From the NCBI GenBank assembly GCA_021234155.1, contig JAJEKV010000071.1, positions 1,561,138 to 1,625,137 of the forward strand: a DNA stretch of 64,000 nt. Direction: 5' to 3'. Below, piece after piece: positions 46,037-57,143 of the stretch; within the stretch, counting starts at the first letter, position 1; the number at the start of each line of letters is the position of its first letter. Source of the stretch: Isoetes taiwanensis. Taxonomy: Eukaryota > Streptophyta > Lycopodiopsida > Isoetales > Isoetaceae. The position numbers and the translations under genes are program-made. The notes below the pieces were generated by a model. It was given only the letters and a program-made list of their open reading frames with translations. It ran no database searches and was not told the origin of the DNA.

Positions 46037-46797
46037 ATGGTGCGTATTTTGGTCCCTTGGTATGTCTTTGGTCACCACGTCGCCAAATGCCTAAAAGGTG
46101 ACAGGAGTTATCACGTTACCAGTGTTATTTTTGTCGTACGTGCTCTTGGGTCATGGTATGATTGGGAACGAAAATACCATGCTCATATGCATGGGGTAGC
46201 AAGCGTGGAAATTGAGGAGCTTATTGGAAAGCTCAAGGATATATTTTGCACTGACGAGGTTGTCAAGTTGGAGCAGTTCATCCAACTAATTGATGACTTC
46301 CTATTTGATCAAGCCTATCCAAGTGAACGGTGTTTACGCGGATGTGCTTTGAGAGAGGTAGGTGGAGGATAAAGTGCATGTATCTATCTTTTGGGTAATG
46401 TAGTGCTTTGACTAAACGTGCAATTATTTGTCTTCTTTTTCAGATGAGAAACGATACCGTGCACTGGCGAATTGGTGTCTTAGTAGCAAAGGAACTCACA
46501 TGTGTTGGAATATGTAATGGAACCCATTTTAGGGTCTACAAATCATTCCTTCCTGAGGCGATATCTGATTCCATCATACGAGTCTACCTTCGGGACGAGT
46601 TGTCTCACGTGCTTGATAGTCGTGAGACGTCGTGGGCAGTTCGAATCAATGACTCGCCCGTGCATTTCACTTTTACCCCGGCTAAGATGTTATCTGTCGG
46701 AGAAGTGAAGATATCACGGGAGTACCCAACAAAGTACAATATTAGGCCCTTGGTAATGTGCGCCATGTGGAGATGTATATTTAGAGTTCCATCATGA
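46037..46797 (+). CDS. Helitron accessory protein B, two exons
   Basis: Exon 1 46037 to 46357 ends ..CALRE at a GTAGGT donor; exon 2 begins after TTTTTCAG at 46443 with MRNDTVHWRIGVLV and stops at 46795-46797. Both borders are phase 0; the join gives about 225 codons. Exon 1 has an RALGSWYDWERKYHAHM segment and amphipathic helices, related to accessory protein A (40319). Exon 2 (ICNGTHFRVYKSFLPEA.., SWAVRINDSPVHFTF) is probably a beta-rich domain; an OB-fold of the RPA-like type found in some plant Helitrons is possible but not shown. A 50-base piece of exon 2 recurs at 50567. Confidence 0.55.
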
Positions 46798-47137
46798 ACT
46801 AAAATACGTCAATGAGCTAGGACAAAATTTTGTGTTTTGTATTTTTGTACCTATTTTTTGTTCATGTACTTAACTACTTCTAAGGGTGATATTTTTGAGC
46901 ATAATTCTAGATCCAGCTTTCCAAAATTTTGTAAATAGAGGTAGATTTAACACATTTGTTACAAAGCATTCTTTTCTCTGTTGAAATTGATAAACGCAAA
47001 GTTAATAGATTGATGACACTGTCATTAGACAAATTTCAATAACAAAAAAATTACAAAAGCAAATATTGTCTGATCTTGCCTATATCAACGTGTGTATGGA
47101 CGTTAAAGGCCGAGTAAAAACACATGCTAAGACATTA

Positions 47138-47167
47138 GCCCGGCAACGCCGGGCACACGTTTACTAG
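47138..47167 (+). other. Helitron 3' terminus (hairpin plus CTAG)
   Basis: A 7-bp GC stem gcccggc/gccgggc around AAC, then acacgttta, then CTAG, followed by host T. This is the standard Helitron 3' end that acts as the rolling-circle termination signal. Confidence 0.93.
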
Positions 47168-50100
47168 TCTACTTATTTAAAAAGTTTCTTGGGTTCTTTG
47201 CTGATGCCGGTGTGCCCTTTTCCGGCGTTACTTTTGGCGCCTGAAAATGAGTTTGCCGGCAATATATCCACTTCTTCAGCTAACTTTCCCTTTTACATTA
47301 TCATTCATTTTTGAAGAAACGTAACAGCTGATGGCGGGATATCGCCGTGATCTGTGATGATTGCCATAGAGATGGTGGTGCCCTGCATTCGATAATGGGC
47401 CGCTTGGTCCAATGGAAACGGCCTCCTTGCTTAGGGTTTGTACAAAACGAATCAAGGTATTTGCATGCTAGAGCCGGAGCGATCGTTGGAGCAATGCTGG
47501 GTTATCAAAGTGTGCTTGGATTTTGGAGACTGTGCAGGGTGCAGGTTAGATATTTTTTGCTTTCCGACTAATTCTCGGCATTTTCCCTTTCAGGCATTCT
47601 CTCCTCTCCGAAATGACAGAGATGTCGCTATGATGATCACTGGAGTTTAAATTTTACCTTAAATGTTGCTTTAAATGGCAAGAGCAATCGATGTAGCAGC
47701 AGAGGATCGCTGAAGCATACAGGTATACAATGTTCAATAATTTTTTTCTTTGCATTTTGGATGTTAGTTGGTTGTGGCGTTCTACAACTGAAGCTCTTTG
47801 TGCTCAAGTAGATGTCGCTGAACCTCCTCGGCTCCTCCTTTAGGGTTTCTCCATTTATCCTTCAGGCTTCGTTTTAACTTTTCTGCTTCATCTATCCATT
47901 TCGGTTTTGGAAAATTGTGCTGGATTTGTTTGCTGTTATTAAATGCTACCCATTTCATCGTTTAATAGAGTTCATCGTTGAAGGTTTTGCAGGGTTTATG
48001 GCTCTGGCAAATTTGGAAGAAAAAAACCAGTTTTCCAGCAATATCTTAGTTCTCCAGCCATTTTTTCCCTCACAAGATAATGAGTGCCTGCATATGAGCA
48101 TAGGACGCGTTATCTTCTGGGCTGAATTGCATTGCAATTTCCTTTCCCTTGAGACCGGCTTGATCGATCCGCTTGGAAGCGGCATAGCAGGTAGAAACTC
48201 CTCGATATTAAAGAAGATTTTCAGTTTTACAAAAGGTAATATGCTTGATCTTTGTGTTGCTCTCTGCTTTCTCTATGCATCTACATTTTGACAGGGGCAA
48301 AAATTGGCTTATCCGAGGTTTAATAGTGGGCTTATCAGAGGTTTAAAAATCGGCTTATCCAGTCTCAGGTACAGGTAAATCCTTATTGTTATTTATTTGA
48401 GAGATTAATTTTTTATCTTTTAGTTTAGGGCAACCATGTTTGTCTGTATAGGAATGTGTATCGGCGCCTCAGATATAGCAGGCTGAAATGGTTATCTTTT
48501 TCCTGAATTTGCCCAAACAAAAGATGGCATTGGTGGATTACAGAAATGCATCTGCGAATAGGTAAGCCGGTTTTTGGAGGCAATTCCTGGGGGCAATGGC
48601 AGACCGACTGTTGCATTTGCCATGCTATCTGCAAGTAATGAGTGTCATGATTAGATTTTTAAAATCTAGACTAGAATATACCAGATTTAGAAACAAATAT
48701 GAAAAAAGATGTATCTAGGATTGCAATCTAGCTTCTTTATGGAGCCAGGGTACAGTAGCTTTATTTCATTACGTGTAAGATTGTTTTATTTCTTTCCACA
48801 GTAGCTTTATTTCATTACGTGTAAGATTGTTTTATTTCTTTCCACTTCATTTGATATATGTAATCGTTAAAGAAGGGAGCTTGAACTCAGTCAATCATTT
48901 GTTGACGAGCAAAGTTTAATGATTGCATATGCTGCAGATTCTTGATTATAGGAGGTCTCATTTGCTTTAATATAAGCCAGATTTTGGAAGGTATAGCAAG
49001 AAGATTCGTTGATCAGAGATGATGCAAATGAATGCCTCTCATTCTCCTTGGTTCAATTTCTGCTTTGCTGGTTTTTTATGCGTTTTGAATTGGTTGCAGG
49101 TCTCAAGTTGTGCAGCCAAAATCCTGCAAGCAAGGTCAGAGTTTCTATAAAGCTTTTACTTGGTTTTGTTTTCTGAAGCAAAAGATATCAAAATACCACC
49201 AATGCAAAACTGGTGCTTAGATAGGATAATAACTCAAATTATGGAATGTCAACTCTATTACAGTGTTTTTTAGAGATCCATGTTTCAATCTTTCTCAATT
49301 TTATTTTTTGTTATCTAGGTGCAACATGATGTTATCAACATTTTAAGTTAGCCTCTACGGGTGGAACAGAGCCCATGGCATTCAGAAGGACGATAAGGAT
49401 ATTAGAAATTCAGTCTGTAGATAATAGAGATAGATAATGTTAGTCGTAGGCTTACTTTTTTGGATATCTAAGAAGAAAATTGTATAGCATCTGGTAGCAA
49501 AGTACAAGTATGTAAACTATGTGATTTACAATAGACATGTAAAAGGTTCCAGAAGAATTAACAGTGTCATGCAACCTTTTTACAAAATTCCAAGTTCTAT
49601 TCAAAATAGAGGAAGACGTAGGTTTGCAGAATCAAGCAAGAAGTTGTCTTATCTTTATCTTCTGCTATCAGACAAAGTCTTTTGTCTTCTCTCCAGTTTG
49701 GGCGACATAGAACCTTGCCTTATTTAAATACTGATGATAAGTGTAGGCATAAGTTTTAGATTATGTTGCCTTTTAATCTTATTTTCTTTAGCCAGTTGTA
49801 GAAACACAAGCCACCCGTCCATCTCATCTACACCCTTTTCAATAAAGCATAAAAGAGCATAGGGGAATTTCAAAGCAAAGCATTTTCATCATGACCTGTA
49901 GCAAATAATGTTATAAAGTTGATCTTAATAGAAAATAAACAAGCATTTCTCTTATTGATGACACTGGGCATGATAAAATTGATCTTGGTTGCCTTTAGGA
50001 AAACCATTGGCATGAATAATTTTGAGCAATATATTAATTGGTGCATGAAATGTTTAACCATAAGATTTTGTGCTCCAACTACAAACTTGACTTCCTTCAC

Positions 50101-50536
50101 TATTATATTTTATCAGATGATAAATTCAAGTATTTTTTTTATCACTTTCATCTTAGGAAATAGATCTCCCAAGCATACATCGAGCGTTGTTGGCATCCAT
50201 TCCCATAATTTTTACGACACCCCATTTCTGAATCTTTTTTGTGAAATGTAGATCGACATCATAACATACTCCAATATCATCTTGGTTGAAGTAGTAGAAG
50301 TTGTCATTTTGTTTGTAGTATGCTCATCATTTTAATGGACAATAGCGCAATAGCACATCTCTTATATGCCAAACAACTACATGGTAAAGTTTGTTTTCAA
50401 TTAAGTTTGTTTTCAATTAAATTGCTTCCACTTCTTTCGTCCCATTTTTGGGGGCACATTTTCTTTGATAAGAATTCCATAACTAGGCTAATGTAAAGGT
50501 TTCACAAGATATAGGTATAAACACTCTTCTACTTAT
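47168..50536. other. Region between two Helitron ends, no gene recognised
   Basis: 47168-47240 resembles 38146-38210. No coding sequence is recognised; the longest frame (47917-48291 plus) has no motif. A direct duplication of 46 bp (cagtagctttatttcattacg..) lies at 48753 and 48799. Part of this stretch probably belongs to the short Helitron ending at 50566, whose 5' end I cannot locate. Confidence 0.4.
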
Positions 50537-50566
50537 GCCTGGCAACGCTGGGCATACATTTACTAG
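50537..50566 (+). other. Second Helitron 3' terminus
   Basis: gcctggc/gctgggc stem around AAC, then atacattta and CTAG. It differs from the terminus at 47138 by C-to-T changes at stem positions that turn two GC pairs into GT wobbles. The following base is C, not the expected T. Confidence 0.85.
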
Positions 50567-53500
50567 CTTCGGGATGAGCTATCTCACGTGCTTGGTAGTC
50601 GTGAGACATCGTGGGCAGTTTAAGTTAATAACTCTTACGGCGCTTGCGCATTTGCCAAGGGGCGGCCAAAATCTTAACACGTCAAAGGTGAGTCATAGAT
50701 AGGTCCTATCTTAGGTTAACTATCTTAGGTTAATAATTGTGTGCTTATAGTTGTTGGCTTTATTGTTGAATACTAAAACGATTTAGGGTTCCTTGCAATC
50801 ATCTAAATTGTATAGATTGCAACATATCAGGATTTGTATGGGGAAGGCCCGTCAAAAAACACCACCTGTTGTGGCCAACAACTCCTCATACATGACGCCC
50901 GTCAATGAAAGCAAGTCTGCTAGAAAGAGACGACCGCACATAAGCGGGCCGCAAAGGCTAGAGCTTTGAAACTAGAATTTAACATGGAAGTCGAGAGAGA
51001 TCATGATGGTCCTTCATCCGATGTTGTTCAAATGGAGGGCGGTCGGTTCAAGCATCTTTTGCCTCTACATCGATCCGCCACAAGTCAGACGGCGATTGCC
51101 GAGTGCCATGTGACTACCGAGGTTGAGATGCAAACCAAGAAGACAATCGACATCTAAATGATAGGGTTATAGAAGGAACTATTGCACATAGTGTGGGTTC
51201 ATCCTTCATCACATCGAAGTTATTGGTATTAGGATGCGGTTGTTTCCCACAATAGATGAACAAGCGGTGATCGGTGATGTTGCCTAAATCTACAAGCGTG
51301 AATGCTCATGGATTTAGCACACCATCTCAGTAGAACTTATTGAAATATCACATGGAATAACACCTCCTATAATAGTGAATAACCCCTCCTACATGACACC
51401 GAGAATGAGAGCAATAGTCGAGAGAAAGAAACGCTTACTGCGGCGTGAAGAATGGCCAAAAAAAGAGCTTTGGACTCACAATGTCGTGTTGATAATGATA
51501 TAGAAATGACAAATATTGGACAAGTGTCTACAGTAGTAGCAGATGCTAATGTTGACCAATTATCAAGCTTAATGCATAACCCCTATATGACACCTGAAGG
51601 TGAAAGCAATAGTCAAAGGAGAAGGCGGCTCAATCGCGTAAACCATGCAAAGCATACAGCTGTGAGGTTGGATTACACTACTCCTATTGGTCCTAGAGAA
51701 CGTCCTGCTGGTAAAAGCGGTTTCAATAAGATAGCATGGACGTGGATTTTACCTCCTCCTCATGACTTTGGCAACATGCATTATAGATGTTTGTATTGTG
51801 GGGCTATGCAATGGATAGAAGAGCTCTCAGTAAAAAAGAAATGTCGGGCATGTGAAAATGGAAAGGTTCAACTACCATTGATTCCTGAACCACCACAGGC
51901 ATTATTTGACCTATATACGAGAACAGATAGTGTAGGTGATCACTTTATACGAACATCGGGGAAGTACAATAATATATTCTCATTTGCCTCGATTGGGCGT
52001 GAAAATTGATGAGGCGGTGGCAAATGCTATTGGTGGGGCCTATACCTTTAGGGTCAATGGCGCATGTGCCATAAGATGGGAACGCTATTGCCACCATAAA
52101 GGCGATCAAGAGCATGCAAAATTAGCACAAATATACATCATGGATGGTGATGACATGCAAGTTGAGCGTAGGATGTCTATTTTTGATGGATTGAAACAAG
52201 AAATAGTTGTGCGATTCTGAGGCCCTTATGACATGAGCACAATCCATTTGTTAGCATATTTTTGAATGCGGCACAAATTATGCGTAATCATCCAACCATG
52301 GATATCCGTTTGCGTATACCTTCTTGCAACGCGTGCAAAATCGTGAGGAGGCAATATAATGCTCCAAGCGCAAATGAGGTGGGCTGTCTTAATGCCTATT
52401 GATGATAAGCCGAGGATGGTCGAGAGATATTATTATACACTCTAAGGATGGTGGCTTGAAACTTATAGATGCATATCACTTTCGACATATGACCCATTGC
52501 ACTTTGTGTTGCTTCTTCCCTACGATGCGGATGGATGGCATTTTAAAATACCTCATGGGCCGGAGTGGTGCAAAGGAAGTAACTATTATGGAATACTACG
52601 ATGATATCATTTGTTCACGCTTGAAGTGGACATGCATCCACCCTTCACATGGCTGGCCGGTTGTTTCAAGAATACATTTGTGATATGTTTGCGAAGATGG
52701 AACAAGAAAGGCTACAATTCATTGTGTTGAATCAACACACCATTCGAAAAGACATGTTGCAGGGCGTTATGGACTTTGAAGGAGATGATGCAAGTCCTAT
52801 TGGCCGAAAAGTTGTGTTACCATCCTCACATATAGGAGGTCCGAGATACATGACCCAACGGTATCAGGATGCCATGTCTATTGTTCGCGAACATGGCAGG
52901 CCGGACCTCTTTATAACCATGACTGCCAATGCGAATTGGGAAGAGATTAGGAGGGAATTATTATATGGCCAATCGTCAAATGATCGACCAGAGTTAGTAG
53001 CCAGAGTATTCCATATGAAAGTAAAGGAGATGGTAGATCTGATAACTAATCATGGTATATTCGGCCGCATAATCGCAAAAGTCTATGTTATTGAGTTCCA
53101 AAAGAGAGGCTTGCCACATGTACATTTGTTGACTATATTGGATCAGGCCGACAAGCCCTTCACAGCTGAAGAGATTGATCAAATCATTTGTGCTGAAATA
53201 CCAGATAAGGATGCATATCCCGAATTATATGAGGTTGTCACCCGTAATATGATGCACGGGCCATGTGGTACTGGATATCCGAATAGTCCATGTATGCAGG
53301 ATGGTAAATGTACAAAACGTTATCCACGTGCATTTTCAGATGAGACGACAGTTGTTGAAGGATATCCATTGTACCGAAGAAGGGATGATGGTCGAAAGGT
53401 AAAAAAAAGGGGATATACATTTAGACAACAGATGGGTCGTGCCATACAATCCGTGGCTGACATCGTACTTCAAGTGCCATATCAATGTTGAGGTGTGTGC

Positions 53501-53631
53501 TGCCGTCAAGGCCGTTAAATATCTATATAAATATGCATACAAAGGGCCGGATATGATCAATGTGAACTTAGAAGCAGCGAGTGATGGTGCATCTACTAGC
53601 ACCAGACCCACCATAAACCATGATGAGTGTT
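50567..53631 (+). pseudogene. Second Helitron Rep copy, rearranged and cut by a retrotransposon
   Basis: 50567-50620 matches accessory gene B exon 2 (46588-46640) and is joined directly to sequence matching 41018 onward, so about 5.5 kb is missing or rearranged relative to the first copy. The N-terminal triple motif, zinc finger segment (CLYCGAMQWIEELS..CRACENGKVQLP) and Rep (ITMTANANW, GLPHVHLL) are present. This copy keeps the tyrosine motif AVKYLYKYAYKGPD (about 53510-53550), which is damaged in the first copy, and is open from 52649 to 53491. At 53631, after 'cataaaccatgatgag', the sequence breaks into the LTR of a minus-strand element; the helicase part is absent. Overall identity to the first copy is high, with many small indels. 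Confidence 0.88.
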
Positions 53632-54100
53632 AGAGCCTGAACTCTAACCTTGCAAGAAGGATGAAAAACCCAACAATCCAAGCTCAATCTATCAGATCAA
53701 GGCAATGCACAAGACAAAGAATCATCATCTCCATAACTAGATCAAGCAAAATGCTCTCTCTCCAATACACCGCCCCTCTCTCTCTTCTTCTCTGATAATA
53801 CAGTGATTATCATGGATACGTGCAAATATCCTGCACGCGTGCATGTGCGTACATCACTCCATATACGGTATATACTATCTTCTATACCACCTCAATAGTG
53901 GTGAGTGTGGTGAGTGGTGACGAGTGTGGTGAGTGGTGACAAGTGTGGTGATGAGTGTGGTGAGTGGTGATCACCCCAACAGTGGCGACCACAGTGGGAA
54001 AATATGCCACTCCGTGGCGGAGAACCCACAACAAAATATACTACTATGGTCCTTGGGACATGTCCCCAAATGACACATTTACATGTATGTTTAGAAAGAA
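53632..54100 (-). repeat. 3' LTR (inner border uncertain) with G/T minisatellite
   Basis: It starts at TG and contains CT-rich runs, a 'acgcgtgcatgtgcgtac' stretch and, at 53895-53970, a minisatellite of gtggtgagtg(gtgac) units. The minisatellite resembles the gaatgtggtgactgtgat repeat in the polyprotein at 57180. Confidence 0.55.
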
Positions 54101-54396
54101 AATACCCTCCTCAAATTCAAATGACTGATACAAACAACCTGGTCCAAAATGACAGTGACGAAACAGAGCCTCTGTAACTGTGGCAAACTTTGAAAGCTGA
54201 TATCTTGAGTTCCAGACCTCCGTTTGACCTGCAGCATAGCTTGTTGGATTCGTATCGCCGAAACACATCTTTTGATGTAGGATAGATTGTGTATTATGGA
54301 ACTGTCACCATCTGTTTTTACAGAAAAACGACCTGCTGTAACCCAAAAGTTCTCCACAAATTCTCTGTAATTGGAGCTATACCAAATCTGAATCCC

Positions 54397-55808
54397 TTAG
54401 AATAGCACTTCTCTTTCAAAATAAGGCCTGAGATCCTTGCCATTTCTGGGATTAGGCAACAATTCCCCTTCTGGAGTCATCAAGTAGAAAGCCCCACCTG
54501 GTACCTCTTTATCAATAAGAAATGGGCCTTCCCATGGGCTTTGAAATTTAGATAGATGCTGCTTAGTGGTCCTGCACAACACCAATTGCCCTTCCTCAAA
54601 TGGATTGACAACCTGTAACTTATCTTTGATAAGCTTTACTTTCTGTTTATGCCTCATATTGAAGTCTGCTGCTTCTTGTCTCATCTCTTGCAATTGCAGC
54701 AAGTCATCCATCCTATTATGCACTTGATTTGGAGTTGGAACTTCTCCTAAATTCTCATAATAAGGTAGCTCCACAAATGAACACAAAGGAATGTCCAAAT
54801 GAATAGGCATCACAGCCTGCATTCCATAAACCAATTCAAATGGTGTAAACCATGTAGCTAACTTGTAAGTACACCTGAAACTCCATAAGGCACCTGTCAA
54901 GGCTTCATGCCAATTTCTTTGATTATCCTTCACTGTTTTAGCCAAGATAGTTTCAAAATTTTGTTAGTAGACTCAGCTTGCCCATTTCCTTGTGGATAAT
55001 AAGCAGAAGCTTGCACATGTTGAACACCAATCTTTTCTGTTAACTGAGCTACTACTTTCCCCATGAAATGGGTTCCCCAATCCGACAAAAGAATGGTTGG
55101 AACACCAAACCGAGAAATCAAATTGTGATAAAGAAAGCTTACTGTGGTATTTTCTGTAGCATGCTTTGCTGGAATTGCTTCTATCCACTTCGTAAACATG
55201 CATGTGGCTGCCAAGATATACTTATGACCTTTGGAAGATGGAGGATTGATAGGCCCAATGTAATCCAATCCCCACATATGAAATGGACCAACACTCAAAA
55301 TAGGATGGAATGGCATATTATTGTGGCCTGTTAATTGCTTGTGCCTTTGACACTTCTCACATTTGCTAACAAAGTCTCTAGTATCCTTGTAAAGAGTTGG
55401 CCAATAATATCCCCAATGAAGGATCTTCCTAGCTGTGGTTCTGGCTGCAAAATGCCCCTGACAATCATGTGCTTGCTGCAACAAATCATGAGTTTGCTGA
55501 CCAGCAACACATCTTAATAAGAGACCTTCCATAGTCCTCTTATAAAGAATAGCTTCATGCACCACATAACCAGCTGCTTGTACTCTAAGAGCATGCTTTT
55601 GTTGCTTTGAAAATGATGAAGGATAAGTCTGATCTCGTAAATACCTGTATATATTAGCATACCAAAGATCCACGGTCTCAATGAACCCCTGTAATACTCC
55701 ATTATCCTGAAATGCTACTTGCTGGTCTGTTTCCTCTTCTATTTCAGCACCACTACTCAAATAGGAACTTGGATTATGAGCTCCTTGAGCCATCTTAACA
55801 TACTTCAA
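54397..55808 (-). pseudogene. Integrase of the Gypsy-type element
   Basis: Two overlapping frames (55808-54930 and 54945-54397). The zinc-binding HHCC domain is visible (H..H in QQAHDCQGHFAARTTARKI, CEKCQRHK), then the catalytic core: first Asp in WGLDYIGP, second Asp in LLSDWGTHF, Glu in GNGQAESTNK. The usual Asn after the second Asp is Trp here. The C-terminal part has FELVYGMQAVMPIHL and a conserved PWEGPFLI.. segment near the end. The frame changes near 54935. The enzyme would insert the element's DNA copy into the genome. Confidence 0.88.
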
Positions 55809-55973
55809 TTCAAATTCTTGTATGATAAGAGCCCATCTTGTAAACTTATTGGACAGTCTTGTTGTAAATGCATGGCAACGGGTTCACATCCATATGAATG
55901 TAAACATACTGTACATTTGCTGAATTCCATTGTGAAGGAAGAAGATAATGTCTAAATTTGTTCAAGGCCCACT

Positions 55974-57143
55974 TCAATGCTCTTGTGGAGTTAACACCCT
56001 GCTAGCATAGTAATTCACATCATAATGCTTTTGCTGATTTTTCTGACATAGTGTGACAGCCAAAGCTTGCTCCCAAACTGTAAAGAATAAATGAAATGGC
56101 TCACTCATTCTTGGAGGAATCAGCAAAGTTCTCTCTTTTAATTGTGCAAGGCACCATTCAAATGCTTCTTGAGCATCTTCCTTCCATCTAAAATGCTGCC
56201 CTGGCTTCAAACAATCCACAAGTGGCTGGGTTACTTTAGCAAAATTATGCAAATACCTCCTACTAAAACTGAGTTGGCCATATAAGCTTCTCACTTGGGA
56301 TACATTTGTAGGTGGTTTGACCTTCTCCAAGGCTGCAATCTTACCATGATCCACTTGTAATCCCTTTTCTGAAACATAATTGCCCAATAGTTTTCCTCCT
56401 CTAGTGAAGAAAATACACTTAGCAGGATTCAAACTTATGACATACAATCGGCATCTTTCAAGAACTTTTCTGAGGTGATCCAAGTGATCCCTTCTTGGAT
56501 TCGAAAATACTGTTAGGTCATCTATAAAGACTCTTAAACAGTCCAAAATGTCATGAAAAGCATATGCCATAGCTCGCTGAAATGTGGCTGGAGCATTTGT
56601 AAGGCCAAAAGGTAATACCTTATAAGCATAAATGCCAAAAGGTGTTCGAAAAGCCGTCATTGCTTGATGTGGTGGATAGATTTGGATCTGATTATAGCCT
56701 GAGTAACCATCCAAGAAAGAATAGGCCTGATTTCTTGCAACAATATCCAACAAGGTGTCTATGAATGGTGTAGGAAAATGATCTCTTTTGGTAGCTTTGT
56801 TGAGATCCCTGTAATCAATGCATACTCGGATTGAGTTATTTGGCTTTCTCACTGGTACAATAGAACTGATCCAATATGAATTTGGCACTGGTACAATAAA
56901 TCCAGCCTCTAAAAGCTTCATAACTTCAATCTTGACTTGCTCCTCTATTGCTGGACTCATTCTCCTTTGAGCTTGTTGGACTGGTTTTGATCCTTGTTTC
57001 AAATCAATGGTATGAACCACAACCTCTGGTGGAATGCCTTTCAATTCTTTGTAATTTCTTGCCAAAACATCCCTGAATTCTCTTAACAAAGATATCAAAT
57101 CACGTTCCTCCTCTTGAGTAAGATCGCCTCCAATAGTAACCAA
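55974..57143 (-). CDS. Reverse transcriptase of the Gypsy-type element
   Basis: 389 codons open. Motifs: LLEAGFIVPVPNSYWISSIV, VRKPNNSIRVCIDYRDLNKAT (motif 1-2), YSFLDGYSGYNQI (motif A with Asp), LPFGLTNAPATFQRAM (motif B), VFIDDLTVFS (motif C, FIDD in place of the common YLDD), then the RNase H start (HFRWKEDAQEAF). RNase H is broken: beyond the stop at 55974 the frame is closed and resembles its continuation only in pieces down to about 55810. The upstream protein overlaps in another frame at 57095-57143. Confidence 0.88.
   Translation of the reverse strand: MVTIGGDLTQEEERDLISLLREFRDVLARNYKELKGIPPEVVVHTIDLKQGSKPVQQAQRRMSPAIEEQVKIEVMKLLEAGFIVPVPNSYWISSIVPVRKPNNSIRVCIDYRDLNKATKRDHFPTPFIDTLLDIVARNQAYSFLDGYSGYNQIQIYPPHQAMTAFRTPFGIYAYKVLPFGLTNAPATFQRAMAYAFHDILDCLRVFIDDLTVFSNPRRDHLDHLRKVLERCRLYVISLNPAKCIFFTRGGKLLGNYVSEKGLQVDHGKIAALEKVKPPTNVSQVRSLYGQLSFSRRYLHNFAKVTQPLVDCLKPGQHFRWKEDAQEAFEWCLAQLKERTLLIPPRMSEPFHLFFTVWEQALAVTLCQKNQQKHYDVNYYASRVLTPQEH

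Larger units (their letters stand above)
40300..47167 (+). mobile_element. Autonomous-type Helitron (Rep, helicase, accessory genes), decayed
   Basis: A rolling-circle transposon. Order on the plus strand: acidic accessory gene (40319-40756), Rep/helicase gene with frameshifts (41219-45928), two-exon accessory gene (46037-46797), non-coding tail, and the 3' terminus GCCCGGC-AAC-GCCGGGC hairpin (47138-47154) followed 10 bases later by CTAG (47164-47167) and host T. The hairpin plus CTRR end is diagnostic for Helitrons. The 5' TC end lies upstream of 40300 but I cannot fix it. A second copy of the Rep part is at 50620-53631. Confidence 0.88.

Noticed and set aside
53340-53614. Minus-strand open frames inside the Helitron Rep
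   Set aside because: They are shadows of the conserved plus-strand Rep coding sequence.
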